A stretch of DNA of 64,000 bases, taken from positions 168,068-232,067 of the forward strand of contig NZ_QZMN01000007.1 of NCBI RefSeq assembly GCF_003702705.1, given 5' to 3'. A program made the translations under genes and the position numbers. Positions 1 to 7,328 of the stretch are shown here, one piece after another. Within the stretch, counting starts at the first letter, position 1. Every line of letters starts with the position of its first letter. The notes beneath the pieces are model-generated. The model was given only the letters and a program-made list of their open reading frames with translations, was not told the DNA's origin and did no database searches. Source of the DNA: Ornithinimicrobium cerasi (GTDB lineage Bacteria; Actinomycetota; Actinomycetes; Actinomycetales; Dermatophilaceae).

Positions 1-1
1 G

Positions 2-403
2 GCACCCGGTGTGCTGGAGGCGATCCGGGGTGCCGACGTCGTCGTGCTCCCGCCGAGCAACCCCGTCGTCTCGATCGGGATCGTCCTGGGGGTCCCCGGC
101 GTGCGGGACGCCCTGCGCGGCACCCGCGCCCCGGTCGTGGGGGTCAGCCCGCTCATCGGCGGCCGACCGGTCCGGGGGCACGCCGACGCCTGCCTGGCAC
201 CGCTCGGGGTGGAGGTCTCCGCCGCCGGGGTCGCCGGTCTGTACGCCGACTTCCTGGACGGGTGGCTGGTGGACGACGCGGACGCGGCGGCAACGTACCC
301 GCCGGGGGTGCGGGTCGGCGCGACGGACCTGCTCATGCGCGACGAGCAGGGTGCGCGGCGGATCGCCGCTGAGCTCCTCGCGCTGGCCGGACGGCTGCGA
401 TGA
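2..403 (+). CDS. fbiA: 2-phospho-L-lactate transferase, C-terminal part (window-edge partial)
   Basis: This is the last ~134 codons of a CofD/FbiA protein, cut by the left window edge. The family transfers the lactyl-phosphate (or phosphoenolpyruvyl) moiety onto the deazaflavin Fo in coenzyme F420 biosynthesis in the cytoplasm. The visible part has the family motif PPSNPVVSIG near residues 17-26 and a C-terminal stretch ending in an acidic and alanine-rich helix. Its TGA overlaps the ATG of the next gene in ATGA, so the two F420 genes are translationally coupled. The pairing with fbiB supports the identity. Confidence 0.88.
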   Translation, partial: APGVLEAIRGADVVVLPPSNPVVSIGIVLGVPGVRDALRGTRAPVVGVSPLIGGRPVRGHADACLAPLGVEVSAAGVAGLYADFLDGWLVDDADAAATYPPGVRVGATDLLMRDEQGARRIAAELLALAGRLR

Positions 404-1512
404 CAGACGGGGCCCGGGACCAGGCCCGGGACGAGGTTGTGGCCCTGGACAGGAGTCATCCCGGGGGCCGCTCCAGCCCGACGCCACCGGGGACCGTCGT
501 CGTGCTCCCCCTCCACGGCCTCCCCGAGGTGCGCGAGGGCGCGGACCTCGCCGGTCTGCTCGTCGACGCGGCCGGGCAGGTCGGCGGGTTGCGGGACGGG
601 GACGTGCTCGTGGTCTCCAGCAAGGTGGTCTCCAAGGCGTGGGGTCTGCGCGAGCCGGCCGGGGAGGGACGCGAGGCGCTCGTCCTGCGGCACGCCCGCA
701 GGGTGGTCGCCGAGCGGCGCACGACCACCGGCACCACCCGCATCGTCGAGGCCGAGGCAGGACCGGTGATGGCCGCCGCCGGTCTGGACGCCTCGAACAC
801 CGGCCCGGACGGTGGCGTGCTCGTGCTGCCCGCCGACCCCGACCGGGCCGCCGCGGACCTCCGCGCCGAGGTCGTCGCCCTCGCCGGAATCCGGCGACTC
901 GGCCTCGTCCTCAGCGACACCGCGGGGCGCCCCTGGCGGGCCGGGCAGACCGACCTCGCTCTGGGCGCGGCCGGGGTCTGCGTCCTCGACGACCTGCGCT
1001 CGGCCGTCGACGCCGACGGTCGACCCCTGGCCGTCACCGCGCGCGCGGTCGCGGACGAGATCGCCGCCGCGGCCGACCTCGTCAAGGGCAAGGTGGCGCA
1101 GGTGCCGGCCGCCCTGCTCCGGGGCTTGGACGACGTCGTCCCGTCCGCCGACGCCGGCGCGCCACCCGGGGCGCGCTCGCTCGTCCGCACCGGTCCGGGC
1201 GACTGGTTCGCGCTCGGCCACCGTGAGGCGGTCCGCGCCGCCCTCGGTGCTCCCCCCGCCACGGCGGCCGCGGCCGCGGTCGGCGTCCCGGCCGCCGGGC
1301 CGGAGGGGGAGCCGGAGCGCGGCGACCGCGCCGTCCGCCTCGCGCTGCTGGGCCACGAGGGGGCGAGGGTCCACGGGTCACCCGCCTCCGGGTATGCCGT
1401 GCACGCCCACGACCCCGTCCTGGCCGGTCGGGTGGCCGCGCGCCTCGAGGTCGCGCTGGTCGGCGAGGACGTCAGCGCCACGGTGGAGGTCATCCCCACG
1501 CCCGGGGGGTGA
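400..1512 (+). CDS. fbiB: Coenzyme F420:L-glutamate ligase (FbiB/CofE), short C-terminus
   Basis: The protein (370 aa) adds glutamate residues to F420-0. The CofE domain covers about residues 30-270 and shows the DVLVVSSKVVSKAWG segment and the SDTAGRPWRAGQTDLALG segment typical of the ligase. Mycobacterial FbiB is about 450 aa, with a second FMN-binding nitroreductase-like domain that reduces dehydro-F420. Here only ~95 residues follow the CofE domain and they are Ala/Pro-rich, so a complete nitroreductase fold cannot be present. The ATG overlaps the fbiA stop. That dehydro-F420 reduction is done elsewhere is inference. Confidence 0.88.
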   Translation: MTDGARDQARDEVVALDRSHPGGRSSPTPPGTVVVLPLHGLPEVREGADLAGLLVDAAGQVGGLRDGDVLVVSSKVVSKAWGLREPAGEGREALVLRHARRVVAERRTTTGTTRIVEAEAGPVMAAAGLDASNTGPDGGVLVLPADPDRAAADLRAEVVALAGIRRLGLVLSDTAGRPWRAGQTDLALGAAGVCVLDDLRSAVDADGRPLAVTARAVADEIAAAADLVKGKVAQVPAALLRGLDDVVPSADAGAPPGARSLVRTGPGDWFALGHREAVRAALGAPPATAAAAAVGVPAAGPEGEPERGDRAVRLALLGHEGARVHGSPASGYAVHAHDPVLAGRVAARLEVALVGEDVSATVEVIPTPGG

Positions 1513-1534
1513 GCAGACCCGTGTCTGGGGGCGG

Positions 1535-2485
1535 TCAGCCCACGGGCAGGTGCCCGCGGGGCGCCATCCGCGGCCCACGGCGCGGACGCATCGCGCCCGC
1601 CAGCTCCAGGTAGCGCTGGACCCGGTAGCGCTGCCCCGCCCAGGGGCGGAGGAGCTCGACCAGGGCCTCGTCACCGACCGGGTGACCGGTCAGGGCCCAG
1701 CCGATGTTGGCGGCCACGTGGTAGTCCCCGAAGCTGACCGCGTCAGGATCACCCAGCGCCCGGTGCGCCGTCTCCGCCGCCGTCCACACCCCCACGCCGG
1801 GGATGCTGACGAGCCGTCGCCGGGCGGCCGCGTGGTCGAGCGCGGGGAGCTCCTCGAGGCGGTCGGCCAGCGCGGCGACGCGCACGACGGTGTCGGAGCG
1901 CTGGGGGCTGACCCCCGCCCGCAGCCACTCCCACGACGGGATCTGCCGCAGCGTCTCCGCCGACGGCGGCACCCGCACACCCAGGGCACCACCGGGGCCG
2001 GGTGCCGGCTCGCCGAAGCGCCTGACGATGCGACGCCACCCCGAGAAGGCCTCCTGCCCCGTCACCTTCTGCTCCACGACGGCCGGCACGAGCGACTCGA
2101 GCACCAGGCCCGTCCGCGGGACCCGCCAGCCGGGGTGGCGGCGACGGCTCTCGGCGACGAGCGGGTGCCCGGGCTCGAAGGTGGCCGCCCCCTCGTCCGC
2201 CTCCCCGAGCATCTCCGGCAGCCGGTCCAGCGTCCACCCGGCACCGGGCCCCCAGGCCTCCCCCAGCACGACGCCCTCCCCCGGCCGGGTGATCGTGCGC
2301 AGCGTCACCGGGCCCAGGGGGGTGGCCATCCCCCGCCACAACGCTCCCCCCGCCACCCGCCACGCGGGGTCGCCCGCACCCCTGCGCAGCACGCCCCAGG
2401 TCGCCGTCACGTCGACGGGGAACTCGGGTCGCCACACACGGCGCACGTGCGCGCACCGGAGGGTCTCGGCTGTCACGGCGGACAC
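1535..2485 (-). CDS. DNA-3-methyladenine glycosylase 2 family protein (HhH-GPD)
   Basis: This base-excision repair glycosylase of about 316 aa belongs to the AlkA-like HhH-GPD superfamily and removes alkylated purines. The helix-hairpin-helix and GPD loop are seen in VSIPGVGVWTAAETAHRALG followed by a GDYHV segment whose Asp is the likely catalytic residue. The reading frame is open far upstream, but the homologous part starts at VSAVTAETLRC, so GTG at 2485 was chosen. GTG at 2476 fits equally well, because CAGTGT lies 5 nt before it like the leaderless promoters elsewhere in the window. It converges on fbiB with a 22-nt gap. Confidence 0.8.
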   Translation of the reverse strand: MSAVTAETLRCAHVRRVWRPEFPVDVTATWGVLRRGAGDPAWRVAGGALWRGMATPLGPVTLRTITRPGEGVVLGEAWGPGAGWTLDRLPEMLGEADEGAATFEPGHPLVAESRRRHPGWRVPRTGLVLESLVPAVVEQKVTGQEAFSGWRRIVRRFGEPAPGPGGALGVRVPPSAETLRQIPSWEWLRAGVSPQRSDTVVRVAALADRLEELPALDHAAARRRLVSIPGVGVWTAAETAHRALGDPDAVSFGDYHVAANIGWALTGHPVGDEALVELLRPWAGQRYRVQRYLELAGAMRPRRGPRMAPRGHLPVG

Positions 2486-2584
2486 TGTGCCCCGGGAAGG
2501 GCGTCCCGCGCAAGGAGAGCGTCCCGGCACGTCCGAGGACGACCGACGCGATCCGGCGCGGCGCACGCGGCTCCCCGCACCGGT

Positions 2585-2590
2585 TAGCGT
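2585..2590 (+). promoter_or_regulatory. -10 element TAGCGT of a leaderless promoter
   Basis: TAGCGT ends 6 nt before the GTG at 2597, so transcription should begin at or beside the start codon. No Shine-Dalgarno sequence precedes the GTG. Confidence 0.5.
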
Positions 2591-2596
2591 GGTCCC

Positions 2597-3334
2597 GTGC
2601 GCTTCCCCAGCCAGGTGCTCGCCGACGCCGTCACGACCGACGCGACCCGGCCGGCGCTGACCTTCTACGACGACACCCCCGACGCCCGCGGCGAGCGCAT
2701 CGAGATCTCCCGGCGCGTCCTGCGCACCTGGGTCTCCAAGGCCGCGAACGCCCTGCAGGAGGGTCTGGACGTGCAACCGGGCTCGGTGGTGCTCGTCGAC
2801 CTGCCGAGCCCGCACTGGCGCCTGGCCTACTGGGCCCTCGCCGTGTGGTCCGTCGGCGCCACCCTCACCCTCGACGTGCACGAGGGGGCGGACGTCCTGG
2901 TGACCACCGAGCCGGACAGCGAGCTGGCCGAGGACTGCGACGAGGTGGTCGCCGTCGCGCTGCCCGCCCTGTCCCGCGACTTCGGCACCGAGCTGCGCAG
3001 CGGGGTGATGGACGAGGCGGCCGAGCTGTCCAGCTACGCCGACGACTTCACGCCGTGGGACGAGGTCGACCCGGACGACGTCGCCCTCGTGCACGGGGGC
3101 GAGCGGCTCAGCTACGGCGAGCTGCTGGACGGCCTGCCCCCGGTGCCGGCCGCAGGCCGCGCGCTGCTGACCACCACCGACCGCGGCCTGCTCGTCCGCC
3201 AGGTCCTCCAGGTGCTCGCGGCCGACGGTTCAGCGGTGCTCGTCCGGGGGGCCGTGCCGCCCGCCGACGACTCGCGGATGGCCGCGGAGGGCGTCACCCA
3301 CCGCTGCTCCCGGCTCCTGGGCGACACCGCCTGA
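2597..3334 (+). CDS. TIGR03089 family protein
   Basis: This 245-aa protein resembles the N-terminal part of AMP-binding (acyl-CoA synthetase-like) enzymes, but it lacks the adenylate-forming core and is far shorter than a ligase (~500 aa). The N-terminus MRFPSQVLADAV, a WVSKAANAL helix and PSPHWRLAYWALAVWSVGA are typical of the actinobacterial TIGR03089 family, whose function is unknown. The GTG start follows a -10-like hexamer by 6 nt, suggesting a leaderless mRNA. It precedes the scoAB CoA-transferase pair, although a shared role is not shown by the sequence. Confidence 0.8.
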   Translation: MRFPSQVLADAVTTDATRPALTFYDDTPDARGERIEISRRVLRTWVSKAANALQEGLDVQPGSVVLVDLPSPHWRLAYWALAVWSVGATLTLDVHEGADVLVTTEPDSELAEDCDEVVAVALPALSRDFGTELRSGVMDEAAELSSYADDFTPWDEVDPDDVALVHGGERLSYGELLDGLPPVPAAGRALLTTTDRGLLVRQVLQVLAADGSAVLVRGAVPPADDSRMAAEGVTHRCSRLLGDTA

Positions 3335-3385
3335 CCGCCCGCGGAGGCTGGCGGAGCCGGAGGTCGGCGGGCGAGGAGCCCCCGG

Positions 3386-3391
3386 TACCCT
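3386..3391 (+). promoter_or_regulatory. -10 element TACCCT of a leaderless promoter for scoA
   Basis: TACCCT is followed by CCGGGC and then the ATG at 3398, the same 6-nt geometry seen at many genes in this window. Confidence 0.5.
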
Positions 3392-3397
3392 CCGGGC

Positions 3398-4222
3398 ATG
3401 GACAAAGTTGTGACCTCGGCGGCGGAGGCCGTCGACGGCATCCTGGACGGCATGACCCTCACCGTCGGGGGCTTCGGCCTCTCCGGCATCCCGACCGTGC
3501 TGATCCAGGAGGTGCTCCGGCGAGGGACGACCGACCTGCAGGTGGTGTCGAACAACTGCGGCGTGGACGGTGCCGGCCTGGGGCTGCTGCTCGCGGAGGG
3601 CCGCATCCGCCGTGTCATCGCCTCCTACGTCGGGGAGAACCGCGAGTTCGCGAGGCAGTACCTCTCCGGTGAGCTCGAGGTCGAGCTCACGCCGCAGGGC
3701 ACGCTGGCGGAGAAGATGCGCGCGGGAGGCGCCGGCATCCCTGCCTTCTTCACGCCGACCGGGGTCGGGTCCCAGGTGTCCGAGGGGGGTATGCCGTGGC
3801 TCTACGACGCGCAGGGGAACGTCGTCAAGGAGTCGCCGGCCAAGGAGAAGCGCGAGTTCACCGTCCGCGGCGTGACAAGGGACTACGTGCTCGAGGACTC
3901 GATCTTCGCGGACTTCGGCCTGGTCCGGGCCGCCAAGGGTGACCGGCACGGCAACCTGGTCTTCAACAAGTCCTCCCGCAACTTCAACCCGCTGTGCGCG
4001 ATGGCCGCCGAGATCGCGGTGGCCGAGGTGGAGGAGCTGGTCGAGCCCGGCGAGATCGACCCCGACGAGGTCCACCTCCCGGGCATCTACGTGCGCCGAG
4101 TGCTCGCCCTCACGCCCGAGCAGGCGAGGGCCAAGGACATCGAGAAGCGGACCACCCGGGGGGCCCGGCCCCCCGTGGCCCAGGACGACCTACCCCGCCC
4201 GACCACCACCGAGGAGGCCTGA
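3398..4222 (+). CDS. scoA: 3-oxoacid CoA-transferase subunit A
   Basis: The alpha subunit (274 aa) of a succinyl-CoA:3-ketoacid (or 3-oxoadipate) CoA-transferase, which moves CoA from succinyl-CoA to acetoacetate or a related acid. The glycine-rich CoA-binding segment GMTLTVGGFGLSGIP lies near residues 25-39 and a family segment VRAAKGDRHGNLVFNKSSRNFNP near 180. The product is longer than a typical 230-aa subunit A because of a charged tail after residue ~235. It is followed after 3 nt by subunit B, so the two are surely one operon. The exact acid substrate cannot be read from the sequence. Confidence 0.9.
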   Translation: MDKVVTSAAEAVDGILDGMTLTVGGFGLSGIPTVLIQEVLRRGTTDLQVVSNNCGVDGAGLGLLLAEGRIRRVIASYVGENREFARQYLSGELEVELTPQGTLAEKMRAGGAGIPAFFTPTGVGSQVSEGGMPWLYDAQGNVVKESPAKEKREFTVRGVTRDYVLEDSIFADFGLVRAAKGDRHGNLVFNKSSRNFNPLCAMAAEIAVAEVEELVEPGEIDPDEVHLPGIYVRRVLALTPEQARAKDIEKRTTRGARPPVAQDDLPRPTTTEEA

Positions 4223-4225
4223 GCC

Positions 4226-4900
4226 ATGGCTCTGACCCGTGAGGAGATGGCGGCCCGCGCCGCCGCCGAGCTCAAGGACGGCGACTACGTCAACCTCGGC
4301 ATCGGCATGCCGACCCTCGTCCCCAACTACGTGCCCGACGACGTCGAGCTCGTCCTGCAGAGCGAGAACGGCATCCTGGGCGTCGGCCCCTACCCCTACG
4401 AGGGCGAGGAGGAGGCCGACCTCATCAACGCCGGCAAGGAGACCGTCACGGTCCGTCCGGGCGCCAGCTTCTTCGACTCGGCCCTGAGCTTCGGGATGAT
4501 CCGTGGCGGCAAGGTCGACGCCGCCATCCTCGGGGCCATGCAGGTCTCCGCCCAGGGCGACATCGCCAACTGGATGATCCCCGGCAAGATGGTCAAGGGC
4601 ATGGGCGGGGCGATGGACCTGGTCATGGGGGCCAAGAAGGTCGTCGTGCTCATGGACCACGTCGCCAAGGACGGCAGCTTCAAGATCGTCGAGACCTGCG
4701 ACCTGCCCATCACCGGCCTCAAGGTCGTCCAGCGCATCATCACCGACCTGGCCGTCATCGACGTCACCCCGGACGGGCTCGTGCTGCGTGAGGTCGCCCC
4801 GGGCGTCGGGGTCGAGGAGGTCGTCGCCAAGACCGGGGCGCCGCTGACCGTCGCGGTCGACGAGCCGACCCCCGAGCCCACCTCGCCCGCCGTCGGCTGA
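4226..4900 (+). CDS. scoB: 3-oxoacid CoA-transferase subunit B
   Basis: The beta subunit (224 aa) carries the catalytic glutamate of family I CoA-transferases in the motif [10 protein letters not shown] (about residues 48-57), where the Glu forms the glutamyl-CoA thioester. The N-terminal [14 protein letters not shown] segment and the conserved segment [24 protein letters not shown] are also present. A GGAGG Shine-Dalgarno sequence sits inside the end of scoA. The stop region and the stop of the opposing glycosyltransferase form a 7-bp inverted repeat. Confidence 0.92.
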   Translation: MALTREEMAARAAAELKDGDYVNLGIGMPTLVPNYVPDDVELVLQSENGILGVGPYPYEGEEEADLINAGKETVTVRPGASFFDSALSFGMIRGGKVDAAILGAMQVSAQGDIANWMIPGKMVKGMGGAMDLVMGAKKVVVLMDHVAKDGSFKIVETCDLPITGLKVVQRIITDLAVIDVTPDGLVLREVAPGVGVEEVVAKTGAPLTVAVDEPTPEPTSPAVG

Positions 4901-4913
4901 CCCGCCTCAGCCG
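4894..4913. terminator. Compact bidirectional hairpin between scoB and the glycosyltransferase
   Basis: CGGCTGA and TCAGCCG are separated by CCCGCC. The arms contain the stop codons of the two convergent genes (TGA of scoB, TCA read as TGA of the minus-strand gene). The stem is short (7 bp) with no T tract, so terminator function is inference. Confidence 0.35.
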
Positions 4914-5929
4914 GCTGGGGCCGTCTCCCCGACCGGTCCGGGCGTCCCGCCGCCGCCGGGCCCGCGGAGGAACCCGGCGCCCCACGTCAGGTGCATCGTG
5001 GCCAGGACTCCCGGCATCCGGGCCGCGACTCCCGGACGCTCGTGCCGGGCGATGAACCACCCGCCCAGGGTGACGGCAGCGGCATACCCCGCCGGGAGCA
5101 CCCACAGCGGCCTCCAGGCGAGCCCGCCCACCGCGCCCGCGGCGACGAGGGTCGCCGCCACCGGCGGGGCGAGGTAGCGCCGGTTCAGGGTGCCGGGGTG
5201 GTGCCGCACGACCTGCCGACGCCACTGCCCGGTCGTCCAGAACTGGCGCGCGAGCGCGCCCCACGTGGCGCGCGGCCGGTAGGTCACGGTGAGCGAGGGG
5301 TCGAACCAGACGACCCCGCCCGCCTCCCGGATGCGGTGGTTCAGCTCCCAGTCCTGGGCGCGGGTGAACCGCGTGTCGTAGCCACCGACGCGCTCCAGCC
5401 ACTCGCGCCGGAAGACGCCCAGGTAGACGGTGTCCGCCGGACCGGCCTCGCCCCCCACGTGGAACCGCGCCCCGCCGATCCCCAGGGGGGAGCGCATGGC
5501 CACGGCCACGGCCTGCTGCAGGTCCCCGACCCCCTGCGCCAGCATCACCCCTCCCACGTTGGCCGCACCGGTCTCCGCGAGCACCTCGACGGCCCGACGG
5601 ACGTAGCCCTCGGAGAGGGCCCCGTGGCCGTCCATGCGCACCAGCACGTCGTGGTGCGCGGCGGCGATCGCGGCGTTGAGCCCGTCCGGGGTGCGCCCGC
5701 TGGGGTTGTCGACGACGAGCACGCGCGGGTCCCTCGCCGCCAGCTCGTCAGCCACCTCGCGGGTGCGGTCGCGGCTGGGGCCCACCGCGACGACGACCTC
5801 CATCGGCCCGGGGTAGTCCTGGGCCAGGACGGACCCGACCGCCTCGGGCAGGTGGTGCTCCTCGTCGAGGATGGGCATGACGACCGAGACGGGCGGGTAT
5901 GCCGTGGGCCGGCTGGGCGTGGTGCTCAC
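4907..5929 (-). CDS. Family 2 glycosyltransferase with C-terminal membrane segments
   Basis: A 340-aa GT-A fold transferase resembling ExoA-type succinoglycan glycosyltransferases. The N-terminal nucleotide-sugar binding part has VSVVMPILDEEHHLPEAV (residues ~14-31), the metal-binding region is RMDGHG (~97-102), and ARDWELNHRIR-like motif TRAQDWELNHRIREAGG lies near 190-205. About two hydrophobic helices follow between residues ~255 and 300, so it is anchored in the cytoplasmic membrane and probably builds a cell-surface polysaccharide. The GTG start is preceded by TAACCT with a 7-nt gap (leaderless). An LCP-type ligase gene is divergent next door, consistent with envelope glycopolymer assembly. 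Confidence 0.85.
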   Translation of the reverse strand: MSTTPSRPTAYPPVSVVMPILDEEHHLPEAVGSVLAQDYPGPMEVVVAVGPSRDRTREVADELAARDPRVLVVDNPSGRTPDGLNAAIAAAHHDVLVRMDGHGALSEGYVRRAVEVLAETGAANVGGVMLAQGVGDLQQAVAVAMRSPLGIGGARFHVGGEAGPADTVYLGVFRREWLERVGGYDTRFTRAQDWELNHRIREAGGVVWFDPSLTVTYRPRATWGALARQFWTTGQWRRQVVRHHPGTLNRRYLAPPVAATLVAAGAVGGLAWRPLWVLPAGYAAAVTLGGWFIARHERPGVAARMPGVLATMHLTWGAGFLRGPGGGGTPGPVGETAPAG

Positions 5930-5936
5930 CCGGGTG

Positions 5937-5942
5937 AGGTTA
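5937..5942 (-). promoter_or_regulatory. -10 element TAACCT of the glycosyltransferase gene
   Basis: Read on the minus strand, TAACCT is followed by 7 nt and the GTG at 5929. It faces away from the LCP gene promoter at 5999-6004, so the two genes have separate divergent promoters about 60 bp apart. Confidence 0.5.
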
Positions 5943-5998
5943 CCGGCGCCGGGCGGCGCGTCGGGCGTGCCTCTCAGGGCGGGGACAGGTGGCTGCCC

Positions 5999-6004
5999 TA
6001 GGGT
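5999..6004 (+). promoter_or_regulatory. -10 element TAGGGT that argues for a GTG start at 6013
   Basis: TAGGGT is followed by 8 nt and the GTG at 6013. An upstream in-frame GTG at 5989 would lie before the -10 box, so it cannot be on this transcript. Confidence 0.5.
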
Positions 6005-6012
6005 TGTCGACC

Positions 6013-7251
6013 GTGCCGCACCACCCCGAGGACGACTGGACCCGCCCGATGCCGCGCACGCAGCGCTCCGGACGGGACGCCGCGGGTGCGCGCCGACGGG
6101 ACGACTGGCGCGAGCGTGACGAGCTGGAGGAGACCCGGCCGATCCCCCGGCAGGAGCGCCCCGGTCGGGACGAGCGGTACGTCGGGCAGTACGACACCCC
6201 CGACGCCCCGGGCTACGACGAGCCGGGTCACCGTGAGCCGGGTCTGCGCGAGCCGCGGCCCCGCACCGCTCCCCCGCGCCGTCCCTCCCGCCGCCGGCGC
6301 TACGGGTTCCGCCGCCTCCTGGCGCTGGTGCTCCTGCTGCTCGTGGGCTACGTCGTCTCGCTCGCCGTGGTGGCCGCCCTCATCTGGGGCAGCGTCACGA
6401 CCATCGACGCGACCCCCGACGTGGCCGACCGTCCGGGCGGCGGGGCCGGTGAGAACTACCTCCTCGTCGGGACCGACAGCCGGGAGCAGCTCAGCGACGA
6501 GGAGCGCTCGGAGTTCGGCACCGGCGCGACCGAGGGATCCCGCGCGGACACCGTCATGCTGCTCCACGTGCCCACCCTCGGCGAGCCGACCCTGGTCAGC
6601 CTGCCGAGGGACTCCTACGTCGAGATCCGGGACCACGGCCTCGACAAGCTCAACGCGGCGTACTCGATCGGCGGTGCGGAGCTGCTCGTCGACACCGTGG
6701 AGCAGTCCACCGGGCTGCGGCTCAGCGGCTACCTCGAGATCGGTTTCGGCGGCTTCGTCGGCGTGGTCGACGAGGTGGGCGGCGTCACCATGTGCCTCGA
6801 CGCCCCGGTGGTCGACGAGAAGGCGCACATCGACCTGCCGGCCGGGTGCCAGGAGCTCGCCGGTCCCGAGGCGCTGGGCTACGTGCGGATGCGCTACAGC
6901 GACATGCGCGGTGACATCGGCCGGGTCGAGCGACAGCGCGAGTTCCTGGCGGCCCTGGTGCAGGAGATGGCCAGCCCCGCCACCGTCCTCAACCCGTTCC
7001 GGCTGCACCAGGTGGGCACCGCCACCGGGCGGGCTCTCGCCGTCGGCGAGGACACGTCCCCCGTCGAGGCCGCCCGGATGGGCCTGGCCATGCGCTCGAT
7101 CGCCAACGGCGCAGGGATCTCGATCACCGTCCCGGTCGCCGATCCCGACCACCCCACCGCCGTCGGCAGCACCGTCCTGTGGAACGAGCAGCGGGCGGCC
7201 GAGCTGTTCGAGGCACTGCGCACGGGCGGCACCGTGAGCGTCCAGCCCTGA
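6013..7251 (+). CDS. LytR-CpsA-Psr (LCP) family glycopolymer ligase
   Basis: The protein (412 aa from this start) has a charged Arg/Pro-rich cytoplasmic N-terminus of ~95 residues, one transmembrane helix (LLALVLLLLVGYVVSLAVVA) and an extracellular LCP domain. That domain shows YLLVGTDSR, GSRADTVMLLHV, LVSLPRDSYVEI and LNAAYSIGG, with the Arg/Asp residues that bind the pyrophosphate of lipid-linked glycopolymer. LCP proteins attach secondary wall polymers to peptidoglycan. The start is set by the TAGGGT promoter. The adjacent divergent glycosyltransferase and the downstream membrane kinase fit a cell-envelope neighbourhood. Confidence 0.87.
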   Translation: MPHHPEDDWTRPMPRTQRSGRDAAGARRRDDWRERDELEETRPIPRQERPGRDERYVGQYDTPDAPGYDEPGHREPGLREPRPRTAPPRRPSRRRRYGFRRLLALVLLLLVGYVVSLAVVAALIWGSVTTIDATPDVADRPGGGAGENYLLVGTDSREQLSDEERSEFGTGATEGSRADTVMLLHVPTLGEPTLVSLPRDSYVEIRDHGLDKLNAAYSIGGAELLVDTVEQSTGLRLSGYLEIGFGGFVGVVDEVGGVTMCLDAPVVDEKAHIDLPAGCQELAGPEALGYVRMRYSDMRGDIGRVERQREFLAALVQEMASPATVLNPFRLHQVGTATGRALAVGEDTSPVEAARMGLAMRSIANGAGISITVPVADPDHPTAVGSTVLWNEQRAAELFEALRTGGTVSVQP

Positions 7252-7284
7252 GCCCGAGCCCGGCCGCGCCGGCGCGCGGAGGGT

Positions 7285-7320
7285 TAGGGTCGACATACCC
7301 ACCACAGACCGACGGGAGGT
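7285..7320 (+). promoter_or_regulatory. Promoter and ribosome binding site of the kinase gene
   Basis: TAGGGT (7285-7290) is the likely -10 box. GGGAGGT (7314-7320) lies 8 nt before the GTG at 7329. This gene is therefore leadered, in contrast to its leaderless neighbours. Confidence 0.5.
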
Positions 7321-7328
7321 GAACGGAC

